This document shows positions 25,023-32,519 of a stretch of DNA of 64,000 nucleotides, in pieces. Location of the stretch: assembly GCA_947462105.1 (NCBI GenBank), contig CANHNJ010000001.1:1-64000 (forward strand), written 5' to 3'. This DNA is from Alphaproteobacteria bacterium. Its GTDB lineage: Bacteria; Pseudomonadota; Alphaproteobacteria; Micropepsales; Micropepsaceae. The position numbers and the translations under genes were made by a program. Below the pieces are notes generated by a model. That model saw nothing but the letters and a program-made list of their open reading frames with translations, was not told the DNA's origin and made no database searches. Numbering within the stretch: the first letter of the stretch is position 1; each line of letters starts with the position of its first letter.

Positions 25023-25201
25023 GATGCCTGATGCCGCTTGCGGGCGTCGGCGAAGCCGTCGTTCCAGCGCGCCCGTTCCGGACCGTCTCCATATGGGTTC
25101 GCCATCTGGATAGGCTGGCGCGTGATGGGCGCCAGCTGGCTTCCAGCTTTCCAGCCCTCCGCATAGATGCGGCTCAATTGAAAATCGTCGGGGCTCGTCA
25201 T
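25019..25201 (-). CDS. Rmf/CrpP-like small protein
   Basis: A 60-residue protein whose spacing of key residues (YAEGWKAG, then MANPYG, then RARWNDGFADARK) follows the ribosome-modulation-factor/CrpP pattern of A-x3-G-x2-AG ... NPY ... W-x2-G. Rmf helps dimerise and silence ribosomes in slow growth; CrpP-like proteins have other proposed roles. The resemblance is by pattern only. The start MTSPDDFQL at 25201 is preferred over an open frame to 25345 whose extra residues look non-coding. It overlaps the lipoprotein gene by 4 bases. Confidence 0.6.
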   Translation of the reverse strand: MTSPDDFQLSRIYAEGWKAGSQLAPITRQPIQMANPYGDGPERARWNDGFADARKRHQAS

Positions 25202-25497
25202 GGGCGACTCCAGAAATAAAGGCAGCGGCTGAACGGCGTTTCTGCTGCCCAAACGCGTCCTTGTACGCATTGTGCGCCAGCCAGCGTAGGCGGCGTGATG
25301 AAACGCCAGCAGGCATGGCAAGGGCTGCGCGGGGAACAAATTCAAAAAACAGCGGAAGCAGGTGCTTCAGGTGGCCGGGCGCGTGCCGGCCTAGGCGGGA
25401 CCGCAGATCTGCCGGTCCGTATGAGGAAAATGGTGCGCCCGGGTGCGCATTACAAGGTGCGCAGCCTTATAATAAGTGGGCGGGGTCAAACAGGCCG
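25202..25497. other. Intergenic stretch, no gene
   Basis: About 295 bases between the small-gene operon and the SDR gene, both on the minus strand. No credible ORF. It contains a CTTATAATAAG palindrome near 25464 and should carry the promoter of the Rmf-like/lipoprotein pair. Confidence 0.35.
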
Positions 25498-26226
25498 CTA
25501 GAGCGTGAAGCCGCCATCGACGACGAAGCTCTGGCCGGTGGCGAAGGCGCCTGCATCCGAAGCGAGGTACAGCGCCAGTGGCGCAATCTCGTCCGCCGTC
25601 CCCAGCCGCCCCATCGGCTGGCGGGCATTGAAGGCCTTCCACGCCGCGTCGTAATTGCCGCTGTCGCGCAGCCGCTGCTGCAGCGACGGCGTATCCACCG
25701 TGCCGGGGCAGATGGCGTTGCAGCGAATGCCTTGTGTGATGAAATCCGCCGCCACCGACTTGGTCAGGCCGACCACCGCCGCCTTGCTGGCGCTGTAGAC
25801 ACAGCGGTTGGGCACGCCCTTCTGCACGCCCGCCACCGAGGCGATGTTGATGATCGAGCCGCCGCCGCCTGCCAGCATGGCGGGCAGGAAGGCCTTGATG
25901 GTGTCCGCCAGGGCATAGACGTTGACGGCAAAGGATTTGTCCCACTGCGCCTTGGTCGTTTCCAGGATGGTGCCGCTTTCCACGAAGCCGGCGCAGTTCA
26001 CCAGGATGTCGATCCGCCCTACTGCTGCCGCAAGCGCCGCCACGGCATTGGCGTCGGTCACGTCCAGCGCATGTGGCTTCGCGTTCAGCCCCGCCAGCGC
26101 ACCGGCGTCGCGGTCGGTGGCGATCACGGCGGCGCCTTCCGCCGCATACAGCGCGGCGATGGCGCGGCCCATGCCGGCGCCCGCGCCGGTGACAAGGGCT
26201 GTCTTGCCGCGCAGGAGATCGGTCAT
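25498..26226 (-). CDS. SDR-family dehydrogenase, sugar-acid type
   Basis: A 242-residue classical short-chain dehydrogenase: NAD(P)-binding TGAGAGMGRAIA, the NCAG motif, catalytic Ser in INIASVAGVQ, and Tyr-x3-Lys in YSASKAAV. The ATDRDA segment with an acidic residue after strand 2 favours NAD over NADP. It resembles 2-keto-3-deoxy-L-fuconate dehydrogenase. It lies 7 bases after an enolase-superfamily dehydratase gene, so the pair could dehydrate and then oxidise a sugar acid. That pathway assignment is inferred from neighbour and family; the substrate is not known. Confidence 0.82.
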   Translation of the reverse strand: MTDLLRGKTALVTGAGAGMGRAIAALYAAEGAAVIATDRDAGALAGLNAKPHALDVTDANAVAALAAAVGRIDILVNCAGFVESGTILETTKAQWDKSFAVNVYALADTIKAFLPAMLAGGGGSIINIASVAGVQKGVPNRCVYSASKAAVVGLTKSVAADFITQGIRCNAICPGTVDTPSLQQRLRDSGNYDAAWKAFNARQPMGRLGTADEIAPLALYLASDAGAFATGQSFVVDGGFTL

Positions 26227-26233
26227 CGCATCG

Positions 26234-27496
26234 CTACCAGTTGGTGAAGGTGCCGTCGGGGCGGCGGTTCATCGGGATGGGCATGAAGCGCTCGGTCCAT
26301 TCGCCCACCAGCTTCAGGGGCTTGGTGTCCAGCGTCACGCCCAGGCCCGGACGGTCGTTGGGCCACAGCTTGCCTTGGCGGAAGTCATAAGACTCCGGCA
26401 GATGCGCCCAGGGACGGCGGCCCGCGCCCGTCATCTCCATCAGCGCCACGATCGACGTGGCGGTGAGGCAATGCACCAGCGAGGTTTCGCCGATCGGGCC
26501 AGTGAAGTGCGGGATCATGCCGACATAATGCGTCTCGGCCAGGGCGCAGATCTTCATGAACTCGGTGATGCCGCCGACATTGGGCGAGGTCACGCGGGCG
26601 TAATCGATCAACTGGTTCTCGATCAGCGCAGAGATGTCCCACTTGGCGCCATACTCTTCGCCCACCGCGATGGGCACGTTGGTGCGGGGACGGATCGCCT
26701 TGTAGGTGTCGACATTCTCGACCCGGATCAGGTCTTCGACGAAATAGGGCTTCAAGGGCTGGACCGCATCGCAGAAGGTCATGGCGTCGGGCATGTCCAG
26801 TTCCTGGTGCAGGTCCACCGCCCAGCCACCCGGGCCCGCGCCCTTGGCCAGCAACTGGCAGTCGGCGATGACTTCCTCGACCCGCTTGAAACGATCCATC
26901 ACGCCGGCACGATCAAAGGCGTGACGATAGGCGCGATAGCCTTCGGCGACGCAGGCCCGCGCCGCATCCTCCAGCGTGCCGCCCTGCGGGCGGGGAAACC
27001 CGGTGGCGTAGCATTCGACATGATCGCGGGCCTTGCCGCCCAGCAACTGCCAGACCGGCACGCCCAACGCCTTGCCCTTGATGTCCCACAGCGCCAGGTC
27101 CAGCGCGCCCAGCGCATGCTGCTTCTCGCGGCCCGCCGGATAGAAATAGCCGCGAAACATCTGCTGCCAGAGCTGTTCGCTGCGGAAAGGATCGGCGCCG
27201 ATCAGCATCTCGGCGCATTGCTGCATGGTGTCGGGCGAGCCGCCCTCGCCAATGCCGATCAGGCCACCCGCCGTCTCCACCACCACCACGTTGGTGGACT
27301 GGTTGAAGGTAGGCTGGTGCACCAGCGGCGAATTGGCGCCGCGCCCGGCCGCATCGGCGCCGGTGATATAATAGCGGATGCGCTTGATGGTGTCCTTGGG
27401 CAGGCCCAGCGCATCGGCATCTGGCGGCGTCCATAGTGGCGCGGTCGCGGCGCTGGCGGCCAGCCCGGCCAGCAGCTTGCGGCGGTTGATCTTCAT
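26234..27496 (-). CDS. Exported enolase-superfamily sugar-acid dehydratase-like protein
   Basis: A 420-residue member of the mandelate racemase/mannonate dehydratase branch. The metal-ligand segments in order are VDLHQELD, FVEDLIR and AVGEEYG, followed by the catalytic-His region MIPHFTGPIGE. Such enzymes dehydrate aldonic or uronic acids to 2-keto-3-deoxy acids. Unusually, the N-terminus is a textbook twin-arginine signal (MKINRRKLLAGLAASAATA), so it should be folded in the cytoplasm and exported. The SDR downstream has no signal, so the two would sit in different compartments unless export fails. Confidence 0.82.
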   Translation of the reverse strand: MKINRRKLLAGLAASAATAPLWTPPDADALGLPKDTIKRIRYYITGADAAGRGANSPLVHQPTFNQSTNVVVVETAGGLIGIGEGGSPDTMQQCAEMLIGADPFRSEQLWQQMFRGYFYPAGREKQHALGALDLALWDIKGKALGVPVWQLLGGKARDHVECYATGFPRPQGGTLEDAARACVAEGYRAYRHAFDRAGVMDRFKRVEEVIADCQLLAKGAGPGGWAVDLHQELDMPDAMTFCDAVQPLKPYFVEDLIRVENVDTYKAIRPRTNVPIAVGEEYGAKWDISALIENQLIDYARVTSPNVGGITEFMKICALAETHYVGMIPHFTGPIGETSLVHCLTATSIVALMEMTGAGRRPWAHLPESYDFRQGKLWPNDRPGLGVTLDTKPLKLVGEWTERFMPIPMNRRPDGTFTNW

Positions 27497-27566
27497 GGAC
27501 GCTCCCCGTGTTCTGTTGTTGCGGCAAGTCTAGGGGGCGCCACCGCCGCCGTGCAACGGTTTCAGG

Positions 27567-27604
27567 ATGTGGTGCGGGACGGGCGGTTGGCCTATTGTCG
27601 CGCC
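27567..27604 (+). promoter_or_regulatory. Leaderless-type upstream element of moaB
   Basis: The 38 bases before the moaB ATG lack a ribosome site, carry TATTGT 12 bases before the ATG, and match the equivalent moaA block at 28 of 38 positions without gaps. A common promoter or operator for both Mo-cofactor genes is inferred. Confidence 0.45.
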
Positions 27605-28168
27605 ATGAGCGATACACCGCGTGATATTCCCCCTGGAGGCGGCCGCATAGACGCCGCCATCGCATTCCGGCCATTGCGCATCGCGGTGCTGACGGTTTCG
27701 GATACGCGCGACGAAGCCGGTGACACGTCGGGCAGGTTGCTGGCCGAACGGGTGACGCGCGACGGCCATGTGCTGGCGGAGAAGAAGATCGTCACCGACA
27801 GCGTGGATGAGATCCAGGCACAGGTGCGAAGCTGGATCGCTGATCCGGCCGTGGATGTGGTCGTCTCCACCGGCGGCACCGGCCTGACCGGCCGTGACCT
27901 GACGCCTGAAGCCTTGCGGCCGCTGTTCGACAAGACCATCGAGGGGTTCGAGACGGTCTGGCACATGCTGAGCTTCCAGAGCGTCGGACTTTCCACCATG
28001 CAGAGCCGCGCCTGCGCCGGCCTTGCCAATGGTACGCTGATCTTCGCGCTGCCGGGCTCCAATGGTGCCGTGAAAGACGGTTGGGACAAGCTGATCCGCT
28101 GGCAGCTCGATATCCGGCACCGGCCCTGCAACCTGGCAGAAATCAAATATCGCTTCACCGAGCGCTGA
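27605..28168 (+). CDS. moaB: Molybdopterin adenylyltransferase-family protein
   Basis: A 187-residue MoaB/MogA-family protein that would adenylylate molybdopterin before MoeA inserts the metal. Motifs: IAVLTVSDTRDEAGDTSG, the substrate-binding VVSTGGTGLTGRD, EGFETVWHMLSFQSVG, and FALPGSNGAVKDGWD. The C-terminus follows MoaB rather than MogA. The ATG at 27605 is selected because the 38 bases upstream mirror those of moaA. It is divergent from the enolase-like gene and about 22 kb from moaA-moeA. Confidence 0.9.
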   Translation: MSDTPRDIPPGGGRIDAAIAFRPLRIAVLTVSDTRDEAGDTSGRLLAERVTRDGHVLAEKKIVTDSVDEIQAQVRSWIADPAVDVVVSTGGTGLTGRDLTPEALRPLFDKTIEGFETVWHMLSFQSVGLSTMQSRACAGLANGTLIFALPGSNGAVKDGWDKLIRWQLDIRHRPCNLAEIKYRFTER

Positions 28169-28306
28169 CATGGGCTCTGCCGGGCCGGGATGCTGCGGTG
28201 CATCCGGGCTGATAACGCCCACCGGGCCAGAAATATAACGTTTTCCGGCTTGTCTCCCCCGGTACACGGCCCTTATTGTTCCGCCGCTATTGGGAGGATG
28301 AATAAT

Positions 28307-29611
28307 ATGACAAAAACGATCACAACGGCCCTGTTCCTGGCCTTGATGGCCACCACGGCCTCGGCCCAGACGGTGCCCAACATGGGCAGCCAGAAGCCGG
28401 AAGCCAGCCTTCCCTTCAACATGGCCAAGGTGACGGAGTTCGACACCCAGGTCTGGCGCATGGCGTTCCTGCCCGATGGCCGCATGCTGGTGAACGAGAA
28501 GGGCGGCAAGATCTGGCTGGTGACGCAGGCCGGTCAGAAGACGCCCGTGAGCGGCGTGCCCGAAGTGCTGTATGGCGGCCAGGGTGGCCTCCTGGGCATC
28601 TACCTGTCGCCCAACTATGCGCGCGATAACATGGTCTACATCACGTACTCGGAGCCGTTTGAAGAAACCGCCCCGGTGCCAGCGGGTGGCCGTGGCGCGA
28701 CGCCGGCTTGCCCCGCCAGCATGCCCGGCAAGGTCTGCGGCTCCAGCCTGGCGCTGGCGCGTGCGCGCCTTCAGCTTGGCGCCAATCCGTCCCTGCAGAA
28801 CCTGCAGGTGATCTGGCACGATGCCGCCGGTGGCGCGGGCGGCCAGTTCGGCGCCGCCGTCGCCTTCCGCGACAACCTGCTTTATCTCTCGGTCGGTGAT
28901 CGCCAGCGCATGACGCCGGCCCAGGACCCGAACTCGCCGCTGGGCAAGATCCTGCGCATGACGCTGGACGGCAAGCCGGCACCGGGCAATCCCAACGCGG
29001 GCAAGACCGGCGCGGCCACTATCCCGATCATCCGTCCGCCGACCGATACCGAGCAGGCCAAGACCGCGCCGGTGGTTCGCGAATACACCTTCTCGGGCCC
29101 GAACCTGACGCCGTCCTACACCTGGGCTTCCGGTTTCCGCACGCCTTACGGCATGACCTTCGCGCCCAATGGCGACCTGTGGGAAGTCGAACATGGTCCC
29201 GGCGGCGGCGATGAGCTGAACCTGATCCTGCCGGGCAAGAATTACGGCTGGCCGGTCGCTTCCTATGGCCCCAACTACAATCAGGTTGCGATCCCCAGCC
29301 CGGACACCCGTCCGGACCTCGCCAAGCCGGTGATCCAGTGGACGCCCGTCATCGCGCCGGGCAACCTGGCTTTTGTGCGCGGGCCGATCTTCAAGTCGTG
29401 GGAAGGTTTTGGCCTGGCCGCTGGCATGGGCAGCAAGTCGCTGACACGCATCGTCTTTGACGGCAAGGGCGGTGCCCGCGCGGCCGAACGCTATGACATT
29501 GGCTTCGGTGTGCGCGACGTGGCGATGGCGCCCGATGGTGCGATCTGGCTGTCCGAAGGCGGCCTCAACAACAACGCCAAGGGCGCGCTCTATCGCGTGA
29601 CGCCGAAATAG
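28307..29611 (+). CDS. Soluble PQQ-dependent sugar dehydrogenase
   Basis: A 434-residue periplasmic quinoprotein of the soluble glucose/aldose sugar dehydrogenase family (Asd/YliI type). A signal peptide ends at ATTASAQ. Family motifs: WRMAFLPDGRMLVNEK, GQGGLLGIYLSPNY, the region with LYLSVGDRQRM, RTPYGMTFAPNGDLWEVEHGP, and GDELNLILPGKNYGWP, which contribute the PQQ and calcium sites. It oxidises aldoses to lactones using external acceptors. GGGAGG stands 9 bases before the ATG at 28307. A Gly-rich PAGGRGATPACP insert after EETA is non-canonical. A strong terminator follows. Confidence 0.9.
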   Translation: MTKTITTALFLALMATTASAQTVPNMGSQKPEASLPFNMAKVTEFDTQVWRMAFLPDGRMLVNEKGGKIWLVTQAGQKTPVSGVPEVLYGGQGGLLGIYLSPNYARDNMVYITYSEPFEETAPVPAGGRGATPACPASMPGKVCGSSLALARARLQLGANPSLQNLQVIWHDAAGGAGGQFGAAVAFRDNLLYLSVGDRQRMTPAQDPNSPLGKILRMTLDGKPAPGNPNAGKTGAATIPIIRPPTDTEQAKTAPVVREYTFSGPNLTPSYTWASGFRTPYGMTFAPNGDLWEVEHGPGGGDELNLILPGKNYGWPVASYGPNYNQVAIPSPDTRPDLAKPVIQWTPVIAPGNLAFVRGPIFKSWEGFGLAAGMGSKSLTRIVFDGKGGARAAERYDIGFGVRDVAMAPDGAIWLSEGGLNNNAKGALYRVTPK

Positions 29612-29637
29612 CCGTCTCACCACGGACACAAAAGAAA

Positions 29638-29666
29638 GGGCGCTTCCGCAAGGAGGCGCCCTTTTT
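29638..29666 (+). terminator. Rho-independent terminator
   Basis: GGGCGCTTCC and GGAGGCGCCC form a 10-bp stem (one G-T pair) with a GCAA tetraloop, followed by TTTTT. It ends the sugar dehydrogenase transcript. Confidence 0.92.
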
Positions 29667-29683
29667 CTTTGGCACCGGGCCAG

Positions 29684-29715
29684 AAAAAAACCCCCCGCTT
29701 CCGGAGAAGCGGGGG
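29684..29715 (-). terminator. Second hairpin, terminator in the minus direction
   Basis: CCCCCGCTTC and GAAGCGGGGG form a perfect 10-bp stem with a CGGA loop. The preceding A-run gives a T-tract only for minus-strand transcripts, so it would stop antisense transcription running from the regulator region into the dehydrogenase gene. No minus-strand gene is evident to its right. Confidence 0.75.
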
Positions 29716-29869
29716 TTCAGGTCAGGGACCGGTGGTAGGCCGGGCCCGATTTACGGCGCACGGCTAGTCGACCGCACACCGATGGCGCACCGCATGGAAC
29801 GGCGCGCAATTCTGCTGTTTGCTTTGGCGCGGTGCTTGTTCCCCAAGACCTTCCGGTCTGTCGCCGGTT

Positions 29870-29883
29870 TTGTCTGAGTATTA
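29870..29883 (+). promoter_or_regulatory. Candidate GntR operator, site A
   Basis: TTGTCTGAGTATTA lies about 108 bases before the GntR-type gene. The identical 14 bases occur at 30755, just before the GH51 gene. Both being intergenic and upstream of adjacent genes suggests autoregulation plus control of the arabinofuranosidase. Confidence 0.5.
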
Positions 29884-29991
29884 CTACGCGCGATGGGCCA
29901 CCCTGACAAGCGCCGCCCGGCTGCCAGGCCATGAGACCTGCCGGACAGCCACGACTTTCGCGCTTCCCGCAGTTTCGCTACAGATAAGGCC

Positions 29992-30717
29992 ATGATCGCC
30001 AAGAAACAGCGCATTCCCGGCAAGATCGCCGAGGAGATCGGCATCCAGATCGTCTCCGGCAAGCTCAAGCCGGGCACCACCCTGGCCGACGAGATATCGG
30101 CCAGCGGCAAGCGCAAGGTCTCGCGCTCCGCCTATCGCGAAGCCATCCGCATCCTGGTGGCGAAAGGTCTGGTGGCGTCGCGGCCCAAATCGGGCACTCG
30201 GGTCTGCCAGATGGCCGAGTGGCACCTGATGGATCCGGACATCCTGTTCTGGATGTTCGCGCAGGAGCCGCCGCTGGAACTGCTCATCGCCCTGTTCGAA
30301 TTGCGCCGTGTCATCGAGCCGCCCATCGCCGCCCTGGCTGCCGAGCGCCGCACGCTGAAGCAGGCGAACGAGATGGGGCAGTCGCTGGAGATCATGGCGC
30401 GCGAGACGCTGCGCACCGCGGAAGGCCGCGCCGCCGACGAGGCTTTCCATGCCAAGCTGATCGAGGCCTGCGGCAATCCCTTTCTCACCAGCCTGAGCGG
30501 CAGCATCTCCGCCACTGTGATCTGGAGCACCATCTTCAAGCACCGCACCGAGGGGCTGAAGCGCGATTCCATGCCGGAGCATCTGCGGGTGTACGAGGCG
30601 GTGGCCGCCCGCGACGCCGCCGGGGCCCGTGCGGCGATGCAAGAGCTGATCGACCTGGCCCTGGCCGACACCGCCGACATTGTCGCCACCGTCAAACCTC
30701 GCCGGAAGAAGCGCTGA
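29992..30717 (+). CDS. GntR/FadR-type transcription regulator (FCD domain)
   Basis: A 241-residue regulator. It has an N-terminal winged helix (ISASGKRKVSRSAYREAIRILVAKGLV, with the wing SRPKSGTRV), then a helical FCD effector domain whose opening WHLMDPDILFWMF resembles sugar-acid regulators of the DgoR/UxuR group, with metal/ligand-type residues in DEAFHAKLIEACGNPF and MPEHLRVYEAV. It lies 87 bases before the GH51 gene on the same strand. A repeated 14-bp motif before both genes is the probable binding site. The effector is probably a sugar or sugar acid released by the enzyme; this is inferred. Confidence 0.88.
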   Translation: MIAKKQRIPGKIAEEIGIQIVSGKLKPGTTLADEISASGKRKVSRSAYREAIRILVAKGLVASRPKSGTRVCQMAEWHLMDPDILFWMFAQEPPLELLIALFELRRVIEPPIAALAAERRTLKQANEMGQSLEIMARETLRTAEGRAADEAFHAKLIEACGNPFLTSLSGSISATVIWSTIFKHRTEGLKRDSMPEHLRVYEAVAARDAAGARAAMQELIDLALADTADIVATVKPRRKKR

Positions 30718-30754
30718 CGCCGGCAGGCGTTGTCAGCGCCGGGCCAGCCCCCTA

Positions 30755-30774
30755 TTGTCTGAGTATTATAAGAC
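30755..30774 (+). promoter_or_regulatory. Candidate GntR operator, site B
   Basis: TTGTCTGAGTATTA followed by TAAGAC makes an imperfect 18-bp palindrome (GTCT ... AGAC) 30 bases before the GH51 start. Its first 14 bases repeat site A exactly. The position is consistent with repression of the arabinofuranosidase gene. Confidence 0.55.
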
Positions 30775-30804
30775 GGCATCATGCCGCGCAGGGGAGCTAG
30801 GGGA

Positions 30805-32376
30805 ATGAGGAAATTCGCAAGCGCGGGGCTGCTCGCGTTCTTGCTGGCCGGATCGGCAACCGCCCAGAATCCGCAGGCGCCGGTGGTGGATGTCCGTGTT
30901 GACCTCAGCCGGCCGGGTGCCCCCATCGCGCGGCAAATCTACGGCCATTTCGCCGAGCATCTGGGACGCGGCGTTTATGAAGGCGTCTGGGTCGGTCCGG
31001 ACAGCAAGATTCCCAACATTCGCGGTTATCGCACCGACGTGGTCGATGCGCTGAAGAAGCTGCAGGTGCCGGTGATCCGCTGGCCGGGCGGTTGCTTCGC
31101 CGACCTCTATGACTGGCGCGACGGCATCGGCCCGCGCGCCAAACGGCCCACCCGCATCAATGTTCATTGGGGTGGCGTCACCGACAACAATGCCTTCGGC
31201 ACCCACGAATTCATGGATTTTTCCGAACTGGTGGGCGCGGAAGCCTATGTCTCTGGCAATGTCGGATCGCTCAGCCCTTACGAGATGTCGCAATGGGTCG
31301 AGTACATCACCTCGACCGAGAACGCGACGCTGGCCAATGAGCGGCGCAGCAACGGCCGCGAAAAGCCCTGGACGCTCAAATATCTTGGCATCGGCAACGA
31401 AACCTGGGGCTGCGGCGGCAACATGCGCCCCGAGACGGCGGCGGCGGCGAACGCCCGCTACATGGCCTTCGTCAACGCACCTGCCAGCATGGGCATGATC
31501 AAGGTGGCGAGCGGCGCGTCGGGCAATCTCGACAAGTGGCATGACTACAAGGCCTTCACCGAGGAGATGATGAAGAATGGCGGCCCGACCTTTGGCGGGC
31601 ACATGGAGGCGCTGAGCTACCATTACTACGCCATGCCGCCCGATCTCGCGCCCAAGGGCCCGGCCACCGGCTTCACCGAGGAGGGCTGGGCGAAGCAGCT
31701 GATGTACACGCTCGATCTCGAGCGCCAGCTCAAGGATGTGATCGGGATCATGGACCGCTACGATCCGCAAAGGCAGACGGCGCTCTATGTCGATGAATGG
31801 GGCGCCTGGTACCAGCCGGAGAAGGGCTCGACGCCGGGGTTCCTGTATCAGCAGAACACGCTGCGCGATGCGCAGGTGGCGGCGCTGAGCTTCAATATCT
31901 TCCACCGCCATACCGACCGCATCAAGATGGCGAACATCGCCCAGATGATAAACGTGCTGCAGGCGGTCATCCTCACCGACAAGGAGAAGATGATCCTGAC
32001 GCCGACCTATCACGTCTTTGATCTCTACCGGCCCTTCATGGAGGCGACGCCGTTCCCCGCCACCGTCTCCAGCGCGGAGTATCGTTTCGGCGATGTCCGC
32101 CTGCCGCTGGTCGATGTCTCGGCGGCGCGCACCCGGGACGGCAAGATCGTGCTTGCCATCGTCAACACCGACCCGCACCGGGCGGTGACGGTGCGTACCA
32201 GCCTGCCGGGCACGGCGGCCAGTGGCCGCATTCTGGCGTCCGACCGCATGGATGCGCATAACAGCTTCGACGCCCCCAACACGCTGGTTCCGAAGCCTTT
32301 CAGCGGCAAGGTGGAAAATGGCCGCCTGGTGTTCCAGATGCCGGCGATGGGCGTGGCCGTGGTCACGGTGGAATAG
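30805..32376 (+). CDS. GH51 alpha-L-arabinofuranosidase, exported
   Basis: A 523-residue glycoside hydrolase of family 51, which releases L-arabinose from arabinan or arabinoxylan side chains. Clan A retaining residues are clear: acid/base Glu199 in GIGNETWGCGG and nucleophile Glu331 in YVDEWGAWYQ. Other family segments are RQIYGHFAEHLGRGVYEG, RWPGGCFADLYDWRDGIGP and SYHYYAM. A Sec signal peptide (ending GSATAQ) puts it outside the cytoplasm. The ATG at 30805 has AGGGGAGC upstream; an in-frame ATG at 30781 lacks one and would spoil the signal peptide. Confidence 0.93.
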   Translation: MRKFASAGLLAFLLAGSATAQNPQAPVVDVRVDLSRPGAPIARQIYGHFAEHLGRGVYEGVWVGPDSKIPNIRGYRTDVVDALKKLQVPVIRWPGGCFADLYDWRDGIGPRAKRPTRINVHWGGVTDNNAFGTHEFMDFSELVGAEAYVSGNVGSLSPYEMSQWVEYITSTENATLANERRSNGREKPWTLKYLGIGNETWGCGGNMRPETAAAANARYMAFVNAPASMGMIKVASGASGNLDKWHDYKAFTEEMMKNGGPTFGGHMEALSYHYYAMPPDLAPKGPATGFTEEGWAKQLMYTLDLERQLKDVIGIMDRYDPQRQTALYVDEWGAWYQPEKGSTPGFLYQQNTLRDAQVAALSFNIFHRHTDRIKMANIAQMINVLQAVILTDKEKMILTPTYHVFDLYRPFMEATPFPATVSSAEYRFGDVRLPLVDVSAARTRDGKIVLAIVNTDPHRAVTVRTSLPGTAASGRILASDRMDAHNSFDAPNTLVPKPFSGKVENGRLVFQMPAMGVAVVTVE

Positions 32377-32519
32377 CCAGGGTTCCGCCATGTTACCGTT
32401 GGCGGCAATTCCAGGCTTTTGCATCGGCCCGCAGGGCTGATTAGTCTGAGGAATGAGGGCTAGCCTCGAGTCTGGCCCCAGGGGAAATCGCGCACAGCAT
32501 CAGGCCGGGCATCGTCACC

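Noticed and set aside
25464-25474. CTTATAATAAG as a third GntR site
   Set aside because: It shares only about nine bases with the complement of site B and lies downstream of the SDR gene rather than before a start.
27530-29629. A 699-codon minus-strand open frame
   Set aside because: Antisense to moaB and the sugar dehydrogenase; composition typical of a GC-rich shadow.
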